Of a stretch of DNA of 9,447 bases, positions 1-6,888 are shown one piece after another (within the stretch, counting starts at the first letter, position 1; each line of letters begins with the position of its first letter). Made by a program: the position numbers and the translations under genes. The DNA comes from Thermaurantimonas sp046299575 (lineage in GTDB: Bacteria > Bacteroidota > Bacteroidia > Flavobacteriales > Schleiferiaceae): NCBI RefSeq assembly GCF_046299575.1, contig NZ_JBKBHX010000011.1, forward strand, positions 1 to 9,447, written 5' to 3'. Below the pieces are notes generated by a model that saw only the letters and a program-made list of their open reading frames with translations, did no database searches and was not told the origin of the DNA.

Positions 1-64
1 CATGACCTTTAAGACCATGTGGTTTCAAAATTATACCTACAGGCACAAATTCTGATTTAGCCAT
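1..64 (-). CDS. rimM: RimM, 16S rRNA processing protein, N-terminal fragment (gene runs off the window)
   Basis: Only the first 21 codons are present, beginning with ATG at 64-62 and reading MAKSEFVPVGIILKPHGLKGH. The VGxIxKPHGLKG stretch is the characteristic start of RimM, the factor that binds ribosomal protein S19 and helps mature the 30S head. The gene lies 35 bp downstream of rpsP on the same strand. This is the classic rpsP-rimM order found across bacteria and supports both the assignment and co-transcription. The rest of the protein (PRC-barrel domain) lies outside the window, so intactness cannot be judged. Confidence 0.85.
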   Translation of the reverse strand, partial: MAKSEFVPVGIILKPHGLKGH

Positions 65-99
65 TATATCTACCTGGCTTAAACCAAATAAATCATTTT

Positions 100-594
100 T
101 TACGCCTCTTCAGTAGCTGAATTCTCGGAAGCAGATTCAGCTGCGGCTGCATTTCTCCTTTCGATGCGCTGATTGTTATATGCTCTTTCAGCATCGATAC
201 GAGCTTGTTTTGCTTTTTCGCGCTTTGCAAGTAATTGTTGCTTTTTAGCTTGAATACGAGCTGCTTTTTCTTCCAGCCACTTACTAAACTTCTCTTCTGC
301 TTGCTCTTCGGTGAGAGCGCCTTTCTTAACACCTTTTAGTAGATGATTTTTGAGAAGTACGCCTTCCTTTGATAAGATTGAGCGCACAGTATCAGTGGGC
401 TGAGCACCGTTTTGTATCCAGCGTAGAGCCGATTCAAAGTTTAGTTCTACAGTAGCTGGGTCGGTGTTGGGGTTGTAGGTTCCCAACTTTTCAATGAATT
501 TACCATCTCTTCTACTTCTGCTGTCGGCCGCTACGATGTAGTAGAATGCATGTCCTTTGCGACCGTGTCTTTGTAATCTGAGTCTTACTGCCAT
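100..594 (-). CDS. rpsP: 30S ribosomal protein S16 with long C-terminal tail
   Basis: The 164-aa product opens with MAVRLRLQRHGRKGHAFYYI, followed by VAADSRSRRDGKFIEKLGTYNP. This is the near-invariant S16 N-terminus and it leaves no doubt about identity. S16 binds 16S rRNA early in 30S assembly. The conserved domain ends near residue 85. Typical bacterial S16 is about 80-90 aa, so residues from about 90 to 164 are an extension. The extension has a Lys/Glu/Ala-rich part, probably helical or coiled coil (about 95-140), and an acidic Ala/Ser/Glu-rich end (ASENSATEEA). Extended S16 proteins are known in Bacteroidota, so this is lineage-typical rather than a fusion error. The start ATG follows an A-rich leader (AAAAAAACTCAAAA) without a Shine-Dalgarno, as expected in this phylum. 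Transcription probably starts at the TACATTTG box at 647-654, and rimM follows in the same unit. Confidence 0.97.
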   Translation of the reverse strand: MAVRLRLQRHGRKGHAFYYIVAADSRSRRDGKFIEKLGTYNPNTDPATVELNFESALRWIQNGAQPTDTVRSILSKEGVLLKNHLLKGVKKGALTEEQAEEKFSKWLEEKAARIQAKKQQLLAKREKAKQARIDAERAYNNQRIERRNAAAAESASENSATEEA

Positions 595-646
595 TTTTGA
601 GTTTTTTTGGGTGCGAAACCCGGTTAAACGTTCTTATTTCAGCGCA

Positions 647-654
647 CAAATGTA
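647..654 (-). promoter_or_regulatory. Candidate Bacteroidota -7 promoter box for rpsP-rimM
   Basis: Read on the minus strand, these bases are TACATTTG, an exact match to the Bacteroidota -7 consensus TAnnTTTG. The box lies 52 bp upstream of the rpsP ATG and just after the stop codon of the preceding lipoprotein gene, which is where an independent promoter for the ribosomal unit would be expected. I could not find a convincing -33 TTG at normal spacing, so confidence is moderate. The identical octamer occurs upstream of the lipoprotein operon at 4393-4400. Confidence 0.45.
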
Positions 655-685
655 CAATAATAACTTCATCTTTAGGAGGTTCTAA

Positions 686-1492
686 TCAAAAACCTGAAAA
701 TTTTATAAAAGTGTTATATCTTTCGTTTACAAATTCAACCTTTATGAGATCATTACACCCGTCTGCCTCAATAAAATCAAATTTTACTAATGAGCTATCT
801 TTATCAATGCGTAAATTCAAAAGACCTTTTACAACTCTATAATTACAGCCAAGGGCAAGTTTTATGGTGTTTTGAGAATCTGTTTCATACTTTAGCGTAA
901 AGTTTCTCGATTGTCGAGATGCAGTTCCTTGTAAAGTCAAAGTAAGAGTATCGTCAATAAAAGTGTACGTATTGAATCCATTGTGCCAAGTCATGATGGA
1001 ATTGAGATTTAAAAGGTAATCTCTGTACGAAAAATTCGTTGAATGTACATTGAATTGCGGGTCAGATGAAACCGCCGAAATCGTAATAGAGCCATCAACT
1101 GGAATGTCGTCAACTCTAAAACCAATAAAGGAAATTATTATTGAACTACCTGTAAAACCATAATCGCCTTTTATAGCTGCTTCTATCTTTCCTCTACGCG
1201 TCTTTCCATCGGCACATAATTTTTGAATGTTGCCGTAGTCGATAGATAAAATATTTCCATTTTTAACCACAGTAGCTTGATCGATCACAACTTGTCCACC
1301 TGCAGCAACAGTTGGATTTCGAATACCTTCGTCAATTCGCCTCCACACCGATAGGAATTCACCCAAGACTTCAGCGTAGAGTTGAGTGTTTTCCACCTTT
1401 TCCGGACTAGGCAATAAAAATTCGTCCTCGCAAGAATAAATTGAAAAAACTGAAAAAAAGAGTATCAAAAAATGTCTTTTTGAATTTTTCAT
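686..1492 (-). CDS. Hypothetical lipoprotein, third gene of the envelope operon
   Basis: The function is not recognised. The 268-aa product has a short basic start (MKNSKR), a hydrophobic stretch and a lipobox-like end IYSC with Cys21, so it should be a lipoprotein. The residues after the Cys are Glu-Asp-Glu. This acidic +2 to +4 patch resembles the lipoprotein export signal that sends Bacteroidota lipoproteins to the cell surface (inference). A notable segment is LSIDYGN-x4-CADGKTRRGKI at residues 82-103, which I associate with uncharacterised Bacteroidota lipoproteins. The rest alternates short beta-type segments and contains Cys93, Cys216 and Cys246. The ATG at 1492 follows an A-rich leader only 12 bp after the stop of the DUF5723 gene, so it should be expressed with that gene. 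The coding region looks intact. There is no clear terminator between it and rpsP. Confidence 0.8.
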   Translation of the reverse strand: MKNSKRHFLILFFSVFSIYSCEDEFLLPSPEKVENTQLYAEVLGEFLSVWRRIDEGIRNPTVAAGGQVVIDQATVVKNGNILSIDYGNIQKLCADGKTRRGKIEAAIKGDYGFTGSSIIISFIGFRVDDIPVDGSITISAVSSDPQFNVHSTNFSYRDYLLNLNSIMTWHNGFNTYTFIDDTLTLTLQGTASRQSRNFTLKYETDSQNTIKLALGCNYRVVKGLLNLRIDKDSSLVKFDFIEADGCNDLIKVEFVNERYNTFIKFSGF

Positions 1493-1504
1493 TTTAAATG
1501 TTTT

Positions 1505-2845
1505 CTAGTTTTTAAGTTCATTTTGAGCAGAACTTTTTCTTTTATAATATTCTGGGTTAGAAAGTGAGATATTAATTCCCATTCTAAAGTTTATAGCGTT
1601 TAATCGTTCTGGATTTAAAATTGCATTTATTTGATCTGTAACACCATATATCTGAATTCCCAAAAATTTAAACATAAAACCACCCCCAAAGTTTGAAAAA
1701 TTATTGTTTATAACTGTGTAAGAACCCATGAAATAAAGCCATCTTGTTATAGGCATATGATATTGTGCTCCGAAAGCCAACATATTGGATATAGAAGTTT
1801 TGCGTAGATCAGCAAAAACTGATAGTCTTTGATTTTTGAAAAATTTATAGTCCACAAAAATAGAAAACCTGGCTGGTAAAGAAGTAGTGTAGCTCTCACC
1901 TGGTCTTTCTTGAATATTTAATGCCGAATTGATTGAATCAATAATCTGATCGAATGAATCAACTTGTTCGTCTTCAGCTAAATTGATATTCAAGCCATTG
2001 AAGTTAACGTTGCCGTTTGAGTAGTACTCTTTTAATTGTTCATTCCATTTAATGCTTCCGATATCGGCCACCACCGCTGAGATGCGTAGTTTATCGCTGA
2101 AGTCATAACTGGCAGCGATATCAAATGCAAAGCCATTGTTTCCAGTGCTGCCAGGTGAAAGATGGGTTCTGTAGTTAATCATTCTCTCAGTAAATTCAGA
2201 AAAATCTCCACTGCTTCGAATTAACACATCCGTATTCAGCGTCCATGCAGTATCGTAAAAACTCACCTGGGCAGTCGTAGATTCTGTTCTAAAGGACTGA
2301 ATACCATTTATGAGTTTAATTCTTCCTCCGATAGTTAAATTTTTTAATCGAATTTGTCCACCAAAATGAATAGCAGAATAATCTGTAATATCAATTGTAT
2401 TTCCTAATAAATTGATAGTTTGATTTTGAAAATGAGCATTTCCAAAATAGAGTAAACTCATCAAGTTATTTGGATATCCGAATAGAACAGATTTTTGATT
2501 ATAAACACCACCAGAAAAATATAATTTTCCAATTTTTAAACCTACGAACAACAGATCTGTTCGAACATCTAAATTTAAATAATCTGAATTATCCATTCCT
2601 GAAATAGATTTTCGCAATACATCGTTTACATTACTCGTTTTTAAAAAGAATTCCATAGGGCGAAATGGCGTATTCTCGATCATCATTCCTGTATTGACAA
2701 ATCCTAGCGTAAATTTTTCATTTACTGGAGCAGCTGGATTAACAATTTGTGTGTGTGCCACTGGATAAAATGTGTAAAATGAATAAGGAACTTGTCCATA
2801 TAATCCACCAGAAATTATTATTAAAGCAATTAAAATCTTTTTCAT
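1505..2845 (-). CDS. DUF5723-like outer-membrane beta-barrel protein
   Basis: The 446-aa product has a signal peptide (MKKILIALIIISGGLYG, probable cleavage before Gln18). It is followed by an HTQIVNPA segment around residues 31-38, the usual opening of PorP/SprF-like and DUF5723 barrels of Bacteroidota. Segments such as YLNLDVRTDLLFVGLKIGK, YFSGGVYNQKSVLFGYPNN and IGGRIKLINGIQS resemble the DUF5723 pattern as I remember it. Alternating polar and hydrophobic strands run to the C-terminus (INFRMGINISL), as in a barrel closing strand. The molecular function of the family is unknown; some PorP/SprF relatives work with type 9 secretion or gliding, but nothing here shows that role. The start ATG overlaps the stop of the upstream lipoprotein gene as ATGA (2842-2845), implying translational coupling. 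It is flanked on both sides by lipoprotein genes, which suggests a physical complex at the outer membrane. Confidence 0.82.
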   Translation of the reverse strand: MKKILIALIIISGGLYGQVPYSFYTFYPVAHTQIVNPAAPVNEKFTLGFVNTGMMIENTPFRPMEFFLKTSNVNDVLRKSISGMDNSDYLNLDVRTDLLFVGLKIGKLYFSGGVYNQKSVLFGYPNNLMSLLYFGNAHFQNQTINLLGNTIDITDYSAIHFGGQIRLKNLTIGGRIKLINGIQSFRTESTTAQVSFYDTAWTLNTDVLIRSSGDFSEFTERMINYRTHLSPGSTGNNGFAFDIAASYDFSDKLRISAVVADIGSIKWNEQLKEYYSNGNVNFNGLNINLAEDEQVDSFDQIIDSINSALNIQERPGESYTTSLPARFSIFVDYKFFKNQRLSVFADLRKTSISNMLAFGAQYHMPITRWLYFMGSYTVINNNFSNFGGGFMFKFLGIQIYGVTDQINAILNPERLNAINFRMGINISLSNPEYYKRKSSAQNELKN

Positions 2846-4370
2846 CTCACAGGCTTAAATTTAAGTTTAGCTTTTGCAGCCAATCTTGTTTTGAAGTAAT
2901 ACGAATCGTATATTTTTACCGATTGATTTCCGTTATTTGGTGTACTAATTTTTACTCTCAAATAAAAACTTTTTGCGGCATTAAGTGCTGTCAAATCGTT
3001 TTCGTTTATCCTTAATGTTGATACATATGTATTGGGCGCAATCACCCGGCCAGATGAGTTAACAGTAGCTGGTTTTAAAATATCAACATTATAAATTCTT
3101 ATAACAGAGTTTGTGATGGAATCTAAAAAAATGGCTGAAACAGACAACTCAAATGGAAATCCATTTTCACTTGCAAATTCAAATTCAATAAACTCAGGTA
3201 AATTTGTAGAATTAGATTTCCAAAATTTAAAGTTTGATATTTCTTTTTCAAAGTACATATCTTTAGCAGAAAATTCCATAGGAATCTCAAAAATTCCGTT
3301 TATTATTATCTCGTTGTTATTAAAAAGGAAATTGTTTGCTTTTCCATTAGGATTCAGTTGCAGTGAGCCACTTGTTATTAAAAATTCTGGTAATTTTTTG
3401 AGCATTTCTGCCAGATTACTGTTTGAGTTATTTAGCTGAACTTGAGTAGTAGAAAATAGACCGGGATTAGGAGCTTTAGATACTGTAATTGTGGGTATCT
3501 GTAGCAAAGTAACACTTCCAGCAGCTGAGGCTCCAGAGATATTTGGCTGAAAACCGATTTCTAATCCAGTATTATTGAAAATCGACAAATCCAATTTTGG
3601 ATTACTAAACGTGATGCCTTCTCTAAATTTTTCAAGTCCTTTCATATTAAGGTTACTGTTGAATACAGGTAATTCAATCAGGCTACTTCCTATATAGCCT
3701 TCCATACCTGCGATTTTAATTTTTGATAAATTTATAAAGAAAGGAATAGGAGTACCTGCAGGGATGAATGAAGGGTACTGTAGCACGGAAGTGTTAAGCT
3801 GAAGCGTGTTATGTGATGTATTGTTTTTTGACAAATCAAGGTATCCGTTGTAAAAAATTGTTTTATGAAAGATGCCAGGTGTATTATTTATATTGTCAAT
3901 TTGAAATGTTAAATTTCCGGTTTGATGCTGTGATTGAATGAACTGTAATGCCATTTCTACACCAGGGGGAACACTTGAGGGTATTGACCAAGAAATCTCT
4001 AATGTATCAAAGTAGATTTTCTTTATTTCAGCATTGTTGAATAGCGAAACAGAAATATCACCAGTGATCTGTTGGCCTGTAACCGCAGCTAAGGGTATAG
4101 TATCCTGGTCGGGAACAATCAGAGCTTTGGCCAAGTTGGTTCTTAAGATTGAATCTTTTTTTAGAATTATAGTAATAAAGCCATCTTGATCTGTTGAAAT
4201 GAATGAAGTATCTCGCTTGATGTCTGAAAGTTTTAAGCTAATTTCACCAAAAGGAAACCAGAGTTCAGGGCTTAACTCTAAGTCTTTAAAAGAATTAAAA
4301 TCAAATTTGTCTTTAGAGCACGAAAAAAAAAAAGCAGTACAACAAATATTAGCAGGCCAGGTATTTTCAT
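2842..4370 (-). CDS. Large beta-rich lipoprotein, first gene of the envelope operon; signal peptide out of frame at a T11 tract
   Basis: The function is not recognised. The ATG at 4370 encodes MKIPGLLIFVVLLFFF and then runs into an 11-nt T tract (A tract on the plus strand at 4323-4333). As written, this frame goes off and stops at TAG 4280-4278 after 30 residues. Adding one T (or removing two) joins it to the long frame and gives a textbook lipoprotein signal ending LFFFSC, with Cys18 followed by SKDKFDF. The repaired protein would be about 509 aa. The uninterrupted long frame can only be started from a TTG at 4395, which gives a non-signal N-terminus (MISKNKSCHENTW) and lies inside the probable promoter. 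The mature part is rich in beta-type segments. It includes FSNPKLDLSIFNNTGLEIGF, reminiscent of NP-x-L...NN-x-G repeats in LEA14/WHy-like domains (weak resemblance). It overlaps the DUF5723 gene by ATGA. The body shows no other damage. The alternatives are phase variation, transcriptional slippage, sequencing error or recent inactivation. Confidence 0.78.
4323..4333 (-). repeat. Homopolymer T11 (sense strand) within the lipoprotein signal sequence
   Basis: Eleven consecutive A on the plus strand, read as T11 in the gene. It encodes the Phe run just before the lipobox Ser-Cys. Its length decides whether the ATG at 4370 is in frame with the 492-residue mature lipoprotein: 9 or 12 T restore the frame, 10 or 11 do not. 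A tract of this length is prone to polymerase slippage and to sequencing error. Confidence 0.9.
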
Positions 4371-4392
4371 GGCATGATTTATTTTTTGATAT

Positions 4393-4421
4393 CAAATGTA
4401 AAAATGCCGTATAATAGACAA
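4393..4421 (-). promoter_or_regulatory. Bacteroidota-type promoter of the lipoprotein operon
   Basis: On the minus strand a TTG (4421-4419) is followed, after 18 bp, by TACATTTG (4400-4393), an exact match to TAnnTTTG. This fits the -33/-7 architecture of Bacteroidota primary-sigma promoters. Transcription would start around 4385-4389, leaving a short leader of about 15-20 nt before the ATG at 4370. The box covers the TTG at 4395, so that codon would probably not be in the mRNA. This favours ATG 4370 as the true start. Confidence 0.6.
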
Positions 4422-4435
4422 CATGATATTTATTA

Positions 4436-4460
4436 GGATTGCAGATTGATATTACAATCC
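4436..4460. repeat. Small inverted repeat, possible operator
   Basis: GGATTG and CAATCC are perfect 6-bp inverted arms separated by 13 bp, lying between the two divergent genes. A T-rich run follows on the plus strand. No gene reads into it from the left on that strand, so a terminator role makes little sense. A regulator-binding site is possible, but an arm of this size can occur by chance. Confidence 0.25.
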
Positions 4461-4548
4461 CGGTTTTTTATTTTATTTGCTCTCAAAGATTAGTAAGGAT
4501 TAATGCTACAAGGCTTTATTTTAGGGCACAAAAAAACTTACTATTTTC

Positions 4549-6888
4549 ATGGCTTCTACGTCTGATCCTTCAAAAGACATATTGCAATTATTGTCCGGCG
4601 AAATTGAAGTAGTGATAACTCAACCGCTTGAAGATGTATTGAGAATTCAACTTATAACAAGGAATAAAAAAAGAATTGAAAATCCATATTCCACAGTTTT
4701 TAAAGATAAAAGACCATTAGACATTCAAAGAGTAAATGATGAATCGCTGCAAGTGAATGTCGGTAAGTTTAAGGCGATTATTTACGAAAATCCGTTTCGA
4801 ATAAGTTTTTATACAACTAAAGGTGAGTTAATCAATAGAGACGCTGATTTAGGAATTCAAATTCAAGAAAATGGCATAAGTGTACTAAAAGAGCTTCAGC
4901 AAGGTGAACGTTTTATTGGTTTAGGTGAAAAAACAGGACCCATTGACCGGAGAGGGTGGCAATATACGCATTGGAATACGGATGCTTTTGCCTATCATCA
5001 GGAGTTTGACCCGTTGTATAGCAGTATTCCTTTCTATATAGGCATTAATGGACATTTGCCTTATGGAATTTTTGTCAATAACACTTGTCGAACAGATTTC
5101 AATTTCGGAGCTTCAAACGATCGATTTTCATTTTTTAGGTCAACAGATGGATATATCGATTATTTTTTCATTTTCACCGGAGATGTTAAGGGGATAATTT
5201 CCAAATATTTAGACCTAACAGGACGACCTGAGCTTCCACCAGTCTGGGCGCTTGGCTACCAGCAATGTCGCTACAGCTATTATCCAGAAGAAGAGCTGCT
5301 GCTTTTGGCAGATACATTTAGAAAAAAGAAGATTCCTTGTGATGTATTATACCTCGACATCCATTATATGGACGAATATAAGGTGTTTACTTGGAATAAG
5401 GAGCGCTTCAGTGATCCCAAAAAGTTTTTGGCCGATTTAAAAGGTAAAGGTTTTAAAGTGGTCATTATTCAAGATCCGGGCATTAAGGTAGAAGATGGCT
5501 ATGCTGCGTGTGACTCAGGGAAAAAAGAAGATGTTTTTGTGAAATATCCAGACGGAGAGTTGTATGTAGGCGAAGCATGGCCGGGAAGATGCTATTTTCC
5601 TGATTTTACAGATGAAAGAGCTCGCAACTGGTGGAAACGCCAGATGAGAGCACACTTTGAAGAAGGTGTTGCCGGATTTTGGAATGATATGAACGAACCA
5701 GCCGTTTGGGGAAAAAACTTCCCAGATTTTACTCGATTTACTTACGATGGGCAGCACACATCACACCTCCATGCACACAATGTGTATGGTATGCAAATGG
5801 TGAGAGCTACCTATGAGGCTCAAAAAGAGTTGCGACCAGACAAAAGGCCTTTTGCCCTTACAAGGGCAGCATTTGCCGGCACTCAGCGCTACGCCTGGAA
5901 ATGGACAGGCGACAATATTTCGAACGAAGAACATCTTTTGCTCGGTCAGCGTCTCATCAATAGCCTATCGCTAAGTGGTTATTTTTTCAGTGGCAATGAT
6001 GTAGGTGGATTCATCGGTGAATGTTGGCCCGAGTTATTTATGCGATGGATTGCCGTGGGAGCTTTTAATCCTTTCTTTCGCGGGCATTCTATGATCAACA
6101 GTCGCGATCACGAGCCGTGGTCTTTTGGAGAGGAAGCAGAAGAAGTCAGTCGCAATTTTATTACTCTTCGCTACAAACTGCTCCCTTATTTGTATTCAGC
6201 TTTTTATCAAGCTGTAATCTACGATGAGCCTGTGAATCGACCTATGGCCTATACACTATATTACGATGAGCGTTCCTTTAGCCACGCGTATGGCCATCAG
6301 TTTTATGTGGGTTCAAGCATCTTGGTTTGCCCGGTATTGCCAGGACAAGCATATGGAAAGGTATGGTTGCCAGAGGGAGATTATTATAACATGTTTACCA
6401 GTAAGATATATGCTGAAGGTGAACACGTCGTAGAGCTCCATCGACATCGAATTCCGGTATTTGTTAGAGCAGGTCATGCCCTGATGAGTGCTGAAGCAAG
6501 CGAAAATGCGGAAAATACGCTCAGAGGACCTTATCAATTTCACTTGTACAAAGGAAATAAACCCTCTTCTGGATTATTTTACCTCGATGAAGGCGAAGGA
6601 TATGGATATAAAAATGGTGAATATTCCTTAATAAAATGGGAATTTATTCCAGGTAATGTACACCAATGGAAAATACAACATGTCGAAGGGAATATGTACT
6701 TTGATGTTTCGAAAACCGAAGTGTACTTACATGGATACACGGAGTCAGATGTGCTAGAAATAAACGGAAAAAAGCCAAGCTACTATAGCACAGAGTGGAT
6801 GTGGATAGCTCCGGTGTCATCCTTTGACCCGTATTTTAAACAAACAGACCGATCGACCATTATTAAGGTAATAAAAGTATCAATGTGA
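4549..6888 (+). CDS. Glycoside hydrolase family 31, alpha-glucosidase-like
   Basis: The 779-aa product has the full GH31 plan: an N-terminal beta-sandwich (about 1-225), a (beta/alpha)8 catalytic barrel (about 230-560) and C-terminal beta domains. The nucleophile is Asp380 in GFWNDMNEP (WxDMNE signature) and the acid/base is Asp455 in WKWTGDN. Substrate-site motifs LDIHYMDEYKVFTWN (269-283), FSGNDVGGF (480-488) and FRGHS (510-514) are present. The IHYMDEYKVFTW form is that of alpha-glucosidases rather than YicI-type alpha-xylosidases. The expected reaction is retaining hydrolysis of terminal alpha-glucosides, but the exact linkage cannot be read from sequence. Length is normal. There is no signal peptide or lipobox (MASTSDPSKD), so a cytoplasmic location is inferred. 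An in-frame TAG at 4522-4524 makes ATG 4549 the first ATG start. It overlaps the following hydrolase gene by 4 bp. No sugar transporter or SusC/SusD pair is nearby to suggest the substrate source. Confidence 0.95.
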   Translation: MASTSDPSKDILQLLSGEIEVVITQPLEDVLRIQLITRNKKRIENPYSTVFKDKRPLDIQRVNDESLQVNVGKFKAIIYENPFRISFYTTKGELINRDADLGIQIQENGISVLKELQQGERFIGLGEKTGPIDRRGWQYTHWNTDAFAYHQEFDPLYSSIPFYIGINGHLPYGIFVNNTCRTDFNFGASNDRFSFFRSTDGYIDYFFIFTGDVKGIISKYLDLTGRPELPPVWALGYQQCRYSYYPEEELLLLADTFRKKKIPCDVLYLDIHYMDEYKVFTWNKERFSDPKKFLADLKGKGFKVVIIQDPGIKVEDGYAACDSGKKEDVFVKYPDGELYVGEAWPGRCYFPDFTDERARNWWKRQMRAHFEEGVAGFWNDMNEPAVWGKNFPDFTRFTYDGQHTSHLHAHNVYGMQMVRATYEAQKELRPDKRPFALTRAAFAGTQRYAWKWTGDNISNEEHLLLGQRLINSLSLSGYFFSGNDVGGFIGECWPELFMRWIAVGAFNPFFRGHSMINSRDHEPWSFGEEAEEVSRNFITLRYKLLPYLYSAFYQAVIYDEPVNRPMAYTLYYDERSFSHAYGHQFYVGSSILVCPVLPGQAYGKVWLPEGDYYNMFTSKIYAEGEHVVELHRHRIPVFVRAGHALMSAEASENAENTLRGPYQFHLYKGNKPSSGLFYLDEGEGYGYKNGEYSLIKWEFIPGNVHQWKIQHVEGNMYFDVSKTEVYLHGYTESDVLEINGKKPSYYSTEWMWIAPVSSFDPYFKQTDRSTIIKVIKVSM

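Larger units (their letters stand above)
4371..4548. other. Divergent intergenic region between the lipoprotein operon and the GH31 gene
   Basis: This A+T-rich spacer holds the minus-strand promoter at 4393-4421 and must also hold the promoter of the GH31 gene. On the plus strand only imperfect -7 boxes are visible: TTTATTTG at 4472-4479, with a TTG at 4446-4448 (spacing 23, long), and TATTTTAG at 4517-4524. Neither is convincing. A 6-bp inverted repeat, GGATTG (4436-4441) and CAATCC (4455-4460), lies near the middle. No open reading frame or RNA gene is apparent. Confidence 0.6.

Noticed and set aside
609..624. GGGT-TTCGC-ACCC hairpin in the rpsP leader, considered as a terminator or riboswitch
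   Set aside because: The stem is only 4 bp and is followed by A, not T, on the transcribed strand. It is too small to call an RNA element.
674..680. Perfect Shine-Dalgarno-like AGGAGGT on the plus strand
   Set aside because: No credible gene follows on the plus strand, and this phylum makes little use of Shine-Dalgarno sequences. It is probably chance.
677..695. 5-bp inverted repeat AGGTT/AACCT around the stop codon of the small lipoprotein gene, considered as a terminator
   Set aside because: The stem is short and no T run follows on the minus strand.
4395..4395. TTG 4395 as the start of the large lipoprotein
   Set aside because: It gives an N-terminus without signal peptide, sits in the -7 box and ignores the perfect signal sequence from ATG 4370.
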